Assembly: GCF_040712315.1 (NCBI RefSeq)
Contig: NC_134013.1
Location: 33,701,001 to 33,765,000 of the forward strand
DNA length: 64,000 nucleotides
Direction of reading: 5' to 3'
Source of the DNA: Castanea sativa
Taxonomy: Eukaryota > Streptophyta > Magnoliopsida > Fagales > Fagaceae
Shown here: positions 1 to 11,971 of the stretch, in pieces
How the letters are laid out: each line of letters begins with the position of its first letter
How positions within the stretch are numbered: position 1 is the stretch's first letter
Translations under genes and position numbers: made by a program
The notes under the pieces: model-generated
Databases searched by the model: none
The model's input: the letters and a program-made list of their open reading frames with translations, nothing else
What the model was told of the DNA's origin: nothing

Positions 1-1
1 G

Positions 2-3000
2 GTCAATGCATTTCTTAATTTTACAAGAGCGGTTGTGGACTGTAGTGGTAATATTCCATGCCCGTGTATTCACTGTGTGAATTGCTATCGACAATCTCTT
101 CAAACTGTGCGTATACATTTACTTCATCGTGGGATTATGCAATCTTACATTAATTGGTACAATCATGGAGAACCACGTGTATTAAACGAGAACATTCATG
201 ATAATGAAATGTCGGATGATGATCATATGGATGGTATCGATGCCTTGGTAGGTGATCGAATTAGAAGGGAACCAAGAAATGCAACCGAAGATGAGGAAGT
301 GCGTAATTTTGACAAACTTGAGGAAGATGCAAAGCGTGAGTTGTATTCGGGTTACACTGATTACAGTATCTTGAAGTTTGTATAGAGATGTTGAATGTAA
401 AGGTAATGACCAATTTGAGTAATAAGGGACTTGATATGATGCTAGAATTGCTGACAAAAGTTTTACCGAAAGGTAATTTGGTTCCAAGGTCAACTTATGA
501 AGCAAAGAAGATATTACGTGACTTGGGCATGTCATATGAGCATATAGATGCATGCAAAAATGATTGGGCATTATTTTGGAAGGAAAATGAAAACCTTGAT
601 AAATGTCCGGTGTGTGAGGCGCCTAGGTACAAGGATACACGTGCCCAAGGTAAGAAGATTCCTCATAAGGTATTGCGTTACTTCCCGTTGACCCCGAGAC
701 TGAGGAAGTTGTACATGTCAGGCCAAAGAGCTAAGGACATGAGATGGTATATAGACAAACACGTGGACGATGGGATAATGAGGCATCCAGATGATAGTGA
801 GGAGTGGAAGGAGTTTGATTTGCAACATCCTGATTTTGCCCTCGAACCTCGCAATGTAAGATTGGGGTTGGCTACAGATGGATTTAACCCTGTTGGGAAT
901 ATGAACAACTACTATAGTATGTGGCATGTCATACTTATCCCCTATAACCTACCACCTTGGTTGGTTATGAAGGAGCCATATTTTATGTTGTCATTGCTTA
1001 TTCTTGGTCCTCATCAAGAGGGAAATGAGATTGATATTTACTTGAAACCATTGGTTAATGAGTTGAAAGAGTTATGGGAAGAAGGTGTAGAAACTTATGA
1101 TGCTTATAGAAAAGAGCATTTTCAGATGCGTGCAACTTTGTTGTGGACAATACATGACTATCCTAGATTTGGTAATGTGTCTGGGTGGAGGACAAAGGGT
1201 TATCATTCTTGTTACACTTGCAACAATGAACCATATTCAGAAGCTTTGGAAAGTAAAATTGGATTCATTAACCATCGAGCTTGTTTGCCTATGGAACATC
1301 GTTGGAGACATAGTCGGTTGCATAATGGTTTATCGGAGAAACGGAAGAGATTTTTAGAGTTACAAGTGGGAAAGATACAAGAACAGCTAGATAGAATGCC
1401 AAATATAATTTTAGGAAAACATCCAAGTAACAAGAAGAGACAACTCATTGGGGAGCCAAATTGGTCAAAGGTAAGTATTTTGTACAAGCTTCTATACTGG
1501 AAAAATAAGAAGCTTAAGCACAACATTGATGTCATGCATGTGGAGAAGAACATTAGTGAGAGTACTTATGGTACTTTGTTGGGCATTGAGGGGAAAAGCA
1601 AGGACACCGACAAAGCACGAATAGACTTGCAAAATATGAACTTTAGGCACACGTTGCATTTGAAACAACGTCCTGATGGATCATATGACAAGCCTCGGGC
1701 TTTCTTTTCATTAAGCCCAAATGAAAGGGATGGTTTTTATGACTTTTTGAAATCAGTCAAGTATCCGGATGGTTATGCAGCCAATATATCAAGGTCAGTG
1801 AATGCAAAAAATAGTAGATTATCTGGTTTGAAAAGCCACGATTGTCATGTGCTACTACAACGAATTCTTCCAATTGGGTTGCAAGGATTTGCACATAAAG
1901 ACATTAGTCTTGTATTGTTTGAGTTAGGTAGCTTCTTCCAAGACTTATGCTCAAGGACCCTAAAGCGAAGTGGATTGGAGAAACTAGAAGAACGTATAGT
2001 TCTTATACTATGCAAGCTTGAGAGGTTCTTTCCTCCAGCATTCTTTGATGTTATGGTCCACCTTGCTGTTCACTTGTCTGGAGAAGCAATTCTAGGAGGC
2101 CCGGTACAATATCGGTGGATGTACCCAATTGAACGGTAATTAGATCATTTGATACATCCATCAATTACATCTTTCCCATGTGGTATAAAATCACATAATG
2201 TGCGTATTTTTTCCTCGTAGGTACCTTGGAAAATTGAAAAGATACGTAACCGAGCTCGACCAGAAGGTTCGATTGCAGAGGCTTACATTCTTAAAGAATG
2301 TATTAACAATTGGTCTTTGTATATTGATGGGATCGAAACTGTACATAATCGAAGAGAAAGAAATGAAGATTTTGGTGAATCTAGCGAAGGATTGATAGTT
2401 TTTTCACAAACTGCCCGACCTACAGGTGGTAGGCGGAATGATGACAACTTGTCTCGTGCATTGCTTGATACTGCTCATTGGTACTTGTTGTACAATAGTC
2501 CTGAGTTAGAGCCTTATTTAAAGTGTGTGATTTCATATGCATGTATTGTTTGATTAAGTTTTGAATATTATCTGTAATGCTTAGCTGAAAATAAATCACC
2601 TTATTTTTAATAGTGAACACAAAAGTACATTGCATAATTCTACTGGTGAAGCCATAACTCAAATCCAACGACAAGAGTTTCCCAAGTGGTTCAGAGAACA
2701 TGTAAGACATTTGAAACTTAATCACACAAATAGAAATTAAACATTTAAATAGTTTCATCATTGCTTATTACTAATTAATATCACTTATTGTATATCATTA
2801 TAGATGAATAGATTGAAAGTTAGCGAGTCACCAGAAGCAACTAAACAGTTATGGTCATTAGCAAATGGTCCTAAGCCGCATGTGAAGGAGTACACAGTTT
2901 GTATGGTCAATAGTGTAAAGTTTCATACAAGGGACCTAGACAATCGTCGTGTAACCCAAAATAGTGGTGTATGTACCGAAGGGGACCATGAAGGAGAAAT

Positions 3001-3519
3001 GCACGACTTCTATGGTCATGTGTGCAAAATTTAGGAATTGGAGTATGTGTTTCGCCATAAAGTTGTTTTGTTCCAGTGTGAATGGTACAATACCGGTACC
3101 AATGGTCAAAGGAGAACGATAAGAACTGATGCACACTGCACAAGCATTGATGTTACAAGTCGGTGGTATGAAAATGACCCTTTTATACTTCCTAGTCAAG
3201 TGAGATAAGTTTTCTACTTTCGAGATACCAAATTGGGTGAACCTTGAAAAATTGTGCAATCCATCCAACATAGGGGAGTGTTTGATGTCCCAGAAGTCGG
3301 GTGTGGAGAATCCAATGATAATACAGAAGATAGTGACGCATTTCAACAAGAAGCGATTGTTGATGTTGTCTCTGTCAATGTTGATGACAATATTATTGAG
3401 TATTGTATGGGTGATGTTGAAACTGAGGTTGTTCTTGAAGGTGGAACTTCAGGAGATGCTAATCAAAATGAAGTGCATGACATACCTGATGTTGATCTTG
3501 ATATGGATTATGATATGTA
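2..3519 (+). pseudogene. TNP2-like CACTA transposase, decayed, N-terminus off the left edge
   Basis: This is the DDE-type transposase of the CACTA element, which in intact form cuts and pastes the element. Coding is already open at base 2, so the true start is outside the window. In order I see a transposase-associated zinc-binding segment (Cys-rich, CPCIHC, about 2-190), a long tnp2 core open from 388 to 2139 (motifs ATDGFNP and HNIDVMHVEKNI), and a DUF4218-like end at about 1860-2139. An intron follows (2140 to about 2219), then a segment resembling RARPEGSIAEAY at about 2253-2290, further exons near 2630-2740, and a DUF4216-like segment from 2804. Damage includes a frame change at about 380, a one-base shift at about 2250, and stops at about 3032 and 3206. 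The acidic C-terminus ends at 3519. Family assignment is firm; exact exon edges past 2520 are approximate. Confidence 0.9.
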
Positions 3520-3612
3520 GAGTTCATAATAATTGTCTTAAATGTTGTGTGTTTGTCTTAAAGTTTTATGTTTGTCTAAGTAGCAATTTTTTTAAAGTTT
3601 TGTACTTATCTT

Positions 3613-3960
3613 GAACTTGATATGGATATTGATGTGGTCATTTTTTGTGTTGAGGTTTTAGCAATTGTGTTCAAACTTAGCACTTGTGAATTGCTTGATA
3701 TGGATAATGGTATGGACTATGATATGTAAAGTTAGTAGTAATTGTTATTGAGATGTTTTGTACTTATCTTAAACTTGATATGAATATTGATATGATCTGT
3801 ACTTATTTTGAACTTGATATGGATATTGATGTAATCATTTATTGTGTTGAGTTAGTAGCAATTGTATTCAAATTTTGCACTTGTGAATTGCTTGATATGG
3901 ATAATGGTGTAGACTATGATGTTAAGTTAGTAGCAATTGTGCTTATCTTTCATGTCAATA
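3613..3960 (+). repeat. Two-copy ~197-bp tandem repeat between the CACTA genes
   Basis: A unit beginning GAACTTGATATGG occurs at 3613 and again at 3810, giving a period near 197 bp. Within each unit the short motif TTGATATGGATA recurs. It lies in the spacer between the transposase and the TNPA-like gene, and the shared motif also matches the end of the transposase coding region (LDMDYDM codons), so it probably arose by local duplication of that 3' end. Confidence 0.7.
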
Positions 3961-3974
3961 CATAGTTTCAAAAA

Positions 3975-6088
3975 ATGCCCAAAAAGGCCAAATACGCTCA
4001 TAATATACCAAGGTATGAGATGGCAAGATTGGATAGAATGGGGCAAAACCAAGAAAGAATTGATGCTTTGGGATTGAAGCACATCTCAACTTCTCTAAAG
4101 GAATCTGCTAAGTCCAATTGTGCAAAAGGGAAAAGAAGTAGAGCTAGTGTTATGGTAGATGATGATTATGTACCACCTATTGGTGACGATGACAATGATG
4201 ATGAGTCATCTAATTCTATAACCCATAAGGTACAATAGATGTTCCATAGGGTACAATCGATGATAATAATTTTGTTCCATTATTTGTAATGACTTTGTTG
4301 TTTCATTAAATGTATGTTTGTTAGTTACGTATGGCACCGGGACGGCTTACATGCTCGCGAGGTGAGGCATCTATTCCGGTGGTCCAATTTATGGTTCAAT
4401 CTACGGAAACACCTCCTGAGGCAAATCCTCTTGCCCAAAGTTCTTCTAGTGTAGAGGCACAGGCTACCGATGCATTAACTAGCACGACTGGTAATTACAT
4501 AGAGATTATACTTCACTTAATTTACTATTAAGATTATACTTCACTTAATTTAACATTGATAATGTTTAAATAGGATCGACTAGCAGAAATACATGTGGAA
4601 CAACACGAGGTATAGCAGTACGGGCACTTGTTGAAAAAAGTGGTAAGCTGCTAGTACGTATAGCTGCAGAGTACGATGCTCCTGTTGGGAAGTATGCGTG
4701 CAAGCTTGTCAATCAAATTAGTGTACAAGTGCGAAGTAATTTGTCTAATTACAACATGAAAAATTGGAAAAGTGTTCATGTTGCTACTAGAGATGTGGTG
4801 CTTCAAAATATAGCGGTAAATTTACATTGATAACGTCTAACTTGTCTTTGTTTTCATTAAGCATATTAAATTTATATAATAATATTTTTATAATACATAT
4901 ACAATTCATTTTACAGGATTAGTTTGAGCTACACAGAGATTCCAACTTAGTAACAAAAGCATTAAATACAAAATGTGGAAGATTATTGAGTTGCAACTCC
5001 AACAAGTTGCATCAAACTTATAAAAAGCTTGTAGAATCTCATGGTGCTGACTATGCAAGAAGCCACCCGCCAAAAAATGCCACACTTGAGCAGTGGACTA
5101 GACTCATTGATGGGAAATGGATTAATAAGGATTGGCTGGTAAATTATTTATGCGTATATTTTTATTATCCAATGTTTACTATATTATGTTGTCAAATGAT
5201 TAACTTAATACTTAGATGAAGTAAATGTATATTTTTTTATTCATGATTTAATAAGTATCTTGAATGTTTTGTATTAGGAAAAATCAAGAAAGAACTCTGA
5301 AAATAGGAAGAAAACTTCAGGCAAACATAGATGTGGGACAAAGGCACTTGCTGTTAGGGTTGATGAGGAGGTGAATGTTTTTTTCATTTCCTTAAACCTC
5401 AATATATTACATGTTGTGATTAATTAACTATATCTATCTAACCCTCGAATGTTAATTAATCAGAAAAATAATAATGGCGGTCAAGTTCCTGAATTGGCAA
5501 AAATCTTCAAAGATGTTCATTTCAATCCAAATACGAATATGTGGATACACCATGAGGATGAAGTGACATATGTATGTGTAGCATTCCATCCCTATCATTT
5601 CATTTCTATCATGTTTGTAAAGCTATAACATATGTAGTATTAATGTTGTGATTGTTTGTTTCTTTCTCTCTTTTAAATGATAGGAAACTATTCTCAAAGT
5701 GCAAGAGGATCATTGTCAAGATCCTAATGCAATTCCCCTTACACAAGAGGAGATTTCAAACTAGGTTTTTAAGAAGAAGTCCGGTATTGTAAAAGGACTT
5801 GGCATGAAACCTTCTTCTTCTCTAGTAACCACCGCTTCATCTAATTCCTCGGTGGAGTATATCCAACGGCTAGAAAATGAGATAATTGAACTCAAAGAGG
5901 CAAGAGCTAGGGACCAAAAGGAGCAAGTTAGGGACCAAGAGGAGCGAGCTAGGGAGCAAGAGGCATGAGCTAAGGAGCAAGAGGCACGAGCTAAGCAAGA
6001 AGAGGTCCAACAGAATATTCTTAACTTTTTGAGGAGCAAGGGTTATGATGATGCTCTTACCTATGGGGGTGGTTCATCTTCAAGTTAA
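3975..6088 (+). pseudogene. TNPA/Ptta-like second protein of the CACTA element (transposase_24 type), decayed
   Basis: It matches the plant Ptta/En/Spm transposase family (transposase_24), which binds the subterminal repeats in known CACTA elements. At least seven exons can be followed: 3975 to about 4230 (Lys-rich start then an acidic stretch), about 4330-4491, 4574-4815, 4917-5139, 5279-5370, 5462-5573 and 5684-6088. The diagnostic segment is THGADYARSHPP-like (here SHGADYARSHPP) followed by EQWTRLIDGKW in the fourth exon. The last exon has a coiled coil rich in RAREQE repeats and ends GGSSSS. In-frame stops occur just after 4917 (where the family has Trp), at about 5763 (probably a Gln codon), and at about 5968 (probably an Arg codon). 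All three could come from C-to-T or G-to-A changes. Several introns are small and canonical. Confidence 0.85.
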
Positions 6089-6595
6089 AACACTTATTGG
6101 TTAGTACTTTATATTACATTTGAAAATCTATATTTGCTTTCTACAACTTATAAATTAGGAGTTGTGATTTTTAATTCATTGGTGTGGCTACTCTTAATGC
6201 ATTGTTAGAAATGTTTCTTATAACATAGTTAATGTTTTTACTTTAAGATTTTAATGTAGTATTGTTTTTATATTTGTGCAGATTTCTTATTGGTGGCTTT
6301 TAGGAGATTTACTTTTGGCATTACTTGAAGACATATGAGGACATCTTTCATTAGTTCAAACGCATGATTATGCTACACTTTTTGTATTGTTATAAAACAT
6401 CTTGAGTTATTGTATGTATTGCAAACTTTTATTGTATGGAAGTTGTTTGAATTGGATGCTTCTTTTATTTTTTACTTGTGGAATGTATAGATCTTTTTTT
6501 ATAAATGTGTTGTTCAAATTTGAGGTTTTAATAATGTAATGACAGGTTACAGGTTAATATCAAAGCTATGAAAAAAATAAAAACAGGAAATAAGT

Positions 6596-7110
6596 TTTAG
6601 CGACGAATTTTTTCGTCACAAATATTGCAACAAAAAATTGTTTTAGTGACGAATTATTTCGTCACTAAATATAGCTAAATTTTGTAAGAAATGGTTTTAG
6701 TGACGAAAATTTTCGTCACTATATATGCCTGGATTTTCTTAAAAATAGTTTTAGTGATGAATTTTTTCGTCGCTATATGTACCCGAAAATAGTTTTAGTG
6801 ACGAAATTATTCGTCACTAAATATCAATTTAATAAACTGAAGTGTTTTTAGTGATGAAATATTTTCGTCACTGAATAGTGTTTTTAGCGAGGAAAACATT
6901 TAGCGACGAAATATTTTCGTCGCTAAAAGTTTTTTCTTTTTAAAACAAATCAGACTTTTAGTGACGAAAATTTTCGTCGCTAGGACTTTTAGCGATGGGG
7001 TTTCAGTGACGAAATGAGTTTCGTCACTAAAAGTCCGATTTCGTCGCTAAAGGTTCTTAGTAACGAAAAACTAGACTTTTAGTGACGAATTTTTTCCTCA
7101 CTAAAAATAC
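6596..7110. repeat. CACTA subterminal inverted-repeat array
   Basis: About ten short palindromic units of the form TAGTGACGAA...TTCGTCACTA occur in 515 bp, with spacers of 5-60 bp and variants GTGATGAA and GCGACGAA. Each unit could form a hairpin. In studied CACTA elements such subterminal repeats are the TNPA binding sites. The array stops about 14 bp before the element terminus at 7124. Confidence 0.9.
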
Positions 7111-8078
7111 ATTTTGTTGTAGTGTAATCACATCTGGCATATCAACTAGCTCATATTCTTTAGCAATTTTGAGCCTTTTCATTTCAACTAGAGATGCAAC
7201 TACAATGCAGATGGCGGAGAAAAGCATCCCAATTCCAATTCTCTGTAACATCGTGATAGTAGAGGGATTTCTAGTAAAAGCTCTTGCTATAGGAACAAAG
7301 ATGCGATCATATATAGGAATGACGAGAATAATGGACAGGCTGACAAAGGACTGTAGTGAAGCAGTTGGTATCTCAAAGCCAGGAAAAATTGGTCTGTCCA
7401 TGGTAGCACCTTGCTTGGTAAAGAAAGTTGAGATCTGAGCATACACAACAGCATATCCCAAGCTCGTAACCCATATTGGAACAAGCCTAAGAACAGTCTT
7501 TGCTTCTTCAATGTCACTGAAAGAACAAACCTTGCCTTCATCTTTTGAACCATCTGGGGACAACAAGGCTTTGTTAAGAAACCTGCAACATCAGAGGATT
7601 TAGATGGCCATATAAGAGGACTTGTTATCTAATTTAATTAACTGATTCAAAGTTGTTGTAGTGAGTCAACTTCTATTGCAAGACGGAGACTTGTCCAGTA
7701 CCTATGAATCACATTATGGCATTCTTAATATAAGAGAAGTTCCTTGTACTATTTTCAAATTTGTTTCCCTTTCTTTGGAAAAGCAGAATTCCCTTTGTGT
7801 CATGCTAAAAAGTTGCATCCTAAAAAGATGCAAGAGCCCTCTAATTTGGGACCAATGTCAGGTGGTAATTGGTATATGTAGTTTTAGGTGAGCGAATAGC
7901 TGCATAACATGGATATTGAGCCTGCAACTTGTTGCTTTTGGTGGAAGACACTTGCCATTATAGGAAGACCCGATCTCAATCTTAAAAAGCTTGTACTTAG
8001 TGCACCAAGCTCCCATTTTTATAATATTTGGGAGATGTGATTAATAAGCAGCCTTACCGCCCCCTCTGCCCCTCTTTT

Positions 8079-8101
8079 TGTGTGTGTGTGTGTGTGTGTG
8101 T
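8079..8101. repeat. (TG)n microsatellite in intron 3 of NPF copy 1
   Basis: About eleven TG units. At the aligned place in copy 2 there is instead a run of C (58914-58930), so this intron position is unstable in both paralogues. Confidence 0.9.
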
Positions 8102-8182
8102 TGCATCTTATTCTTAAGGAGTGTCAAGGTCAATGACTGTGAATGAAAACCTAAAGAAGCACAAAAGAGAGTCAGTTTGGGA

Positions 8183-8340
8183 GTAATTATTAGGTACTCT
8201 CGGAATACGAAAAATGGTATTCCTTCTTCTCACACTCATAGTGGATTCCACTCATTAAACTCATAGTGAGATCCACTATGAATTTGAGAAGAGAGAGTAC
8301 CATTTTTCTGTATTACGTGAGTACCTAAAAATTTTCCTCT
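8183..8340. mobile_element. 158-bp MITE in intron 3 of NPF copy 1
   Basis: Inverted ends share AATTATTAGGTACTC at the left and its near reverse complement at the right (GAGTACCTAAAAATT), with internal inverted CATAGTGGAT/ATCCACTATG. It is flanked by GTTTGGGA (8175-8182) and GTTTGGAA (8341-8348), an 8-bp direct repeat with one difference. Intron 3 of copy 2 lacks this block (near 59030), giving an empty site. An 8-bp duplication fits a hAT-derived element, but the family is not certain. Confidence 0.78.
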
Positions 8341-9918
8341 GTTTGGAAGCATCTTGATAAATTAATTTTACTATTTCCAAGTTCCTTTGAAATTGTCAAA
8401 GACATTGTGAGAATACTGAAATAAAAGCTTATGTAAGACTTGAGATGTACCATAATTTGTTACTGGACCTATATTGTTACTTTTCTATTTCCCTTTCCCG
8501 TTAATTTATCTGCACTTATATTACTTGAATTGTTCAGAGCCATGGTGTGGCAGGGTTGCATGAGCTCCCTCTTCAATAATTATTGGCGAAGGGGTAGTCC
8601 GCCAATTTTTAACAGCAGCAACAAAGACACGACCAATCCTGAGAAATGGGCTTTTCTCAACCCCTTTAACACTATATCGATAAGTCCTGGTACCGAGCAA
8701 GAAAACGCCCAATGCAGCAACCATCAGAATACAAGGAATTCCAAATCCCAGACCCCAACTAAGGTGTTCTTGTATATAGCATGTGACCAAATTTGTAACA
8801 GCAGCACCCCCACATATACCAAAATACCACCAGTTGAAGAATGAGCTTTTGGCTTTGCACTCCTCAGGATCCAGTCCATCAAACTGATCAGCTCCAAAAG
8901 CCTGAACACAAGGTTTGTGTCCACCTTTCCCAATTGCGACTAGATATAGAGATAAGAAGAATAAGATTACTTGGAGCTGGCAAGTAGAACGTAACATAAT
9001 TTTGTTGGCGTCTACGTAATCAGGAGTGCTTAGAGAAGGAAGCATCGCCGACACAGTCAACAAGCCTAGTCCCTGTGATTCATCGCAATCCAAGTCAAGA
9101 TTATTTAACAGAAAAATATGACACAAGCTTCTAACACAATGCTGAATAAGGCATTTCTCTCAAAGTCAAGATTACGTATAAATTAAGGTTCAGCATGTTA
9201 TGTTAAAAAAAAAAAAATTACTTGAATAAATAAAGTCCTGAGCACAAAAGAATAAATTGGCGATGTACAAGACATTTAGCACAAGCAGTTATTAAATTCC
9301 ATGGTTCCAAAGTTCAAAGCAGAGATCAAAGAAGCTATTTTTAGAGCTCCAGATTATTATACTGTAATTATTGATAAGTAAAAAAAAGAAGTTAGTGGAA
9401 CCCAAATGAAGTTAGTCAACTACTTGTAAAAATGTTACGGTATAAAAAAAATTGTGGTTAGGAGAGAGACACAGACGTACCATGATGTAGATAAGAGAAG
9501 CAACGACAATGGTGCGGTAGCGCCCGAGAAAAGAATCAGCCAGGAATGCTCCGAAAAGAGGAAGCAACGACGCTGTTCCGGACCAAACGTTAACGTTCTC
9601 CGCAGCAGTGGCTGTGGACTGACCCAGCGGTCCCGTCAAATACGTTATCAAGTTCGCGCTTATCCCATAGTATGCAAACCTCTCCGCCACTTCCACACCT
9701 ATATACCCATAACAAATCTATCACAAGACGCGCACACAAAATATGAAATAATTAGTGGGTACTGCACTACTCATGCATGTACGTTGTAGTGTTAAAGTGT
9801 TACCTATGATGAAATATGCGGACCTCCAGCCACCAGTGTTTGATCGGAGGACTGGGCGGCCTTTGTAGTCTACGGCACCATCCACAGTGTCTGACAGTGA
9901 CAGAAGTTGGGTGTCCAT

Positions 9919-10774
9919 GTTATGTTAATGTTATGGCCGCCTATCTTCTTTGCTTTCCTACTACTTTGGACTTTCCCAACACTTCTCAACCGTAAAAAAG
10001 AGTTTTCCTAAAAGCAAGTAAGCAACTACCACGAAACCAAGGTAAACATATTTCGTTTTCGTACATCATCAACATGTTCCTTCCTTCCTTCCTTCCCCCT
10101 GTTTCTTCCTTTTCTTTTCTTTTTTTGTCTTTTTCTTTTTGTTAACATCGACCACTTTATTATGTGTTTTGATATATAAAAATAAAAAATAAAAAGGAAA
10201 GAATAAGCAATCAAACGAGGGAATATATTTAATGCATTTTTTTTTTCCTTTTCTCGTTTAGTGTTTTTCTTCCTTTACAATTTAATTTAACATAGACCAA
10301 TCATATTAGCTTTACAATTTTAATTTCCTTTGCACGCTTTATTTTTTAAAGATATTTTTTGGCAAATTAGTATCATTATTATTATTGTGATGTATGAAAA
10401 CTTATAAGTACTGTTATTTTAAATATTGGATAGAACGGTAGAAGTAACAATTTAACTAAAAACATAATCCTAATCATAGGGTTTTTTTTTTTCTTATCTG
10501 TACTCTAAATTGATGAGGCAAATGACATGCATACATGGGTTTGAAATAGTGCTATGATAATAATATAAAATGTGAATTTGGATAAATCAAGGAATTTACT
10601 TCATTGTCTATTGATTTCTTCCAAAGCATATAATTTGATGTCCAATGTTCTTCAAAATGGTGAGAAAAATATATCATTTATACTAATCACAATTTAAGAC
10701 GGCTTAACTGCATAAGCCAAATTGCACAAAGTTCAGTTGTCAAGATTTAGATATGGTAAAATTGGACCCGAAGG
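9919..10774. other. 5' flank of NPF copy 1, no gene
   Basis: AT-rich sequence upstream (minus-strand sense) of copy 1. A pyrimidine-rich CCTTCCTT stretch at about 10078-10110 and the segment around 10155-10225 resemble the flank of copy 2 and the stray fragment at 23137. This probably contains the former promoter; I could not single out a convincing TATA box. No coding region is seen. Confidence 0.5.
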
Positions 10775-10783
10775 ATAAAAAAG

Positions 10784-11834
10784 CAAGGTTTTGAAACCCG
10801 GACCGGACCGTATGGTCCCACAGGGAATACCTCGAACCGTTCATTTTTACGGTTCTTTTAGCCTCAAGAACCGCTCTATGGGAAAAAAATAGGGACCTGT
10901 GCAAACTGCGGTCGGACCTCACGGTTCAAAGAATCGTGATCAGATCGCTTCTCACGGTTCCCTACTTCCCTTTGAATTTGAACCTAAAAGAAATAATAAA
11001 AAAAACATAGAAAAACAAGCTTTAAATGCTGCTCCCTTCAGAGTACATCACACAACTCCCTCTCTTCAGAAACTCTTCTCTTGGGCGAAGCAAGCTTTAA
11101 ATTCTGCCATTGCCATAGGACTTCAGATTATCGGCTAAAGTGGGAGGAGAAGATTGTTCTTTTGGGCAAAACAGTTTTTCATCGTCGAGAGGGTCATCTT
11201 GTTCGCTAGAAGCCGAAAGTAGCAGATCTTGTTCACTAAATTGATGTTTTGGGTGAGATTTTGCTCGGATCAATTTTGGAAGAGAGGGAGAAGAGTTTGC
11301 TCAGATCAGTTCTGGAAGAGAGAGAGGCGAGAGAGAAAGAAAACATGAAGCGTGTGACTGAGGGAAAGAAAGAAAAACCTAGCCTAGTGGTAATGTACTA
11401 GTGGGCAGGGGTCTGATGGTTTTATGAGGATGGGAAATACGCATTGGGAAGAGAGTTTGTTTGGGGAAAGGGTAAATTAAATGCATGAGTGGACATTTTC
11501 TTTAATGCATTTATTTTTATATTTAATTTTAAATGTTAAAATATTTAATTTAATATATTAGGATAAACTTTAAAGTAATATTTCAAATTTGAAAGTGCTG
11601 CATCTTTATATTTATTTGTACTATTTTAATACAATATTCTATTTGTAATAATTTTATACATTTATTTATATTTAAAACAATTAATAATTAAATTATGATG
11701 TCATCATGGTTCGACCTCGGTTCAACCTTGGTTCGATCTCAAAAATCTTGAACCTCTCCCTTTTATGGTTCAATGAACGGTCTGGGTTTCAAAACCTGGA
11801 GAGGTTCAATGAACGGTCTAGGTTTCAAAACCTT
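10784..11834. mobile_element. ~1.05 kb non-autonomous DNA element with 9-bp TSD (Mutator-like)
   Basis: The ends are inverted: the left begins AAGGTTTTGAAACC (from 10785) and the right ends GGTTTCAAAACCTT (11821-11834). The block is flanked by an exact 9-bp direct repeat ATAAAAAAG at 10775-10783 and 11835-11843. A 9-bp duplication is the signature of Mutator-type transposition. The right end is itself duplicated: GGTTCAATGAACGGTCT and the terminal motif occur twice 36 bp apart (about 11767-11797 and 11803-11834). The interior has no long ORF or transposase. GC content is higher in 10790-11350 than around it, with CTTCTCTTGGGCGAA-type sequence that may be captured, but I cannot name a source. 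Confidence 0.82.
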
Positions 11835-11929
11835 ATAAAAAAGTGGGTATGCGTAAAGGAATTTATTTATTTTTATAATTTGATAGTCGGGAGAGGTGAA
11901 TTTGAATCCTAAATATCTTCATTAAAAAT

Positions 11930-11960
11930 ACAAGTATGTAACTCGTGCAATGCACGGATT
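11930..11960 (-). mobile_element. Possible degenerate Helitron 3' terminus
   Basis: On the minus strand CGTGCATTGCACG, a palindrome able to form a hairpin, is followed by about 13 bases ending near CTTG/T. Plant Helitrons end in a hairpin about 10 bases before CTRR, and this end is close but lacks an exact CTRR. No matching TC start is identified. Compare the well-formed Helitron end at 63025. Confidence 0.35.
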
Positions 11961-11971
11961 TGTTAAATGTT

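Larger units (their letters stand above)
1..7124 (+). mobile_element. CACTA (En/Spm) DNA transposon, right part, 5' end outside window
   Basis: The block holds the two genes typical of plant CACTA elements in the usual order: a TNP2-type transposase (2-3519) then a TNPA/Ptta-type protein (3975-6088). These are followed by a subterminal array of inverted GTGACGAA-type repeats (6596-7110) and a right terminus ending TGTTGTAGTG at 7115-7124, the reverse complement of the CACTACA start that defines the superfamily. The sequence to its right (7125 onward) is the interior of an NPF exon, so the terminus position is supported independently by alignment with the intact paralogue. CACTA elements make 3-bp target duplications, here probably TAA at 7125-7127, but the left end is not in the window so this cannot be confirmed. 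Both genes carry stops or frameshifts, so the copy is not autonomous. Confidence 0.93.
7125..9918 (-). pseudogene. NPF5-like transporter, copy 1, last exon truncated by CACTA insertion
   Basis: This is a paralogue of the intact gene at 57541-62432. Exons read 9804-9918, 9481-9698, 8525-9072 and 7125-7582, with canonical GT-AG introns; exons 2 and 3 are exactly the lengths of those in copy 2 (218 and 548 nt). The reading frame is open from Met to about residue 446, ending VDMPDV before it runs into transposon sequence. It keeps the ExxER motif (EVAER), the PTR signature around [12 protein letters not shown] and FFNWWYF, and about eight of twelve membrane segments. The missing part corresponds to 57541-57899 of the paralogue, about 119 codons covering the last membrane helices, and should lie left of the CACTA element. 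No other break is visible, so the insertion was probably the inactivating event. Exon 1 encodes MDTQLLSLSDTVDGAVDYKG, slightly longer than in copy 2. Confidence 0.93.

Noticed and set aside
6596..7110. Regular short repeats that could suggest a CRISPR array
   Set aside because: The units are palindromic, irregularly spaced, in a plant transposon end next to a CACTA terminus; they are subterminal repeats.
9454..9789. Plus-strand 111-codon open frame
   Set aside because: It is the antisense shadow of NPF copy 1 exon 2 and its intron.
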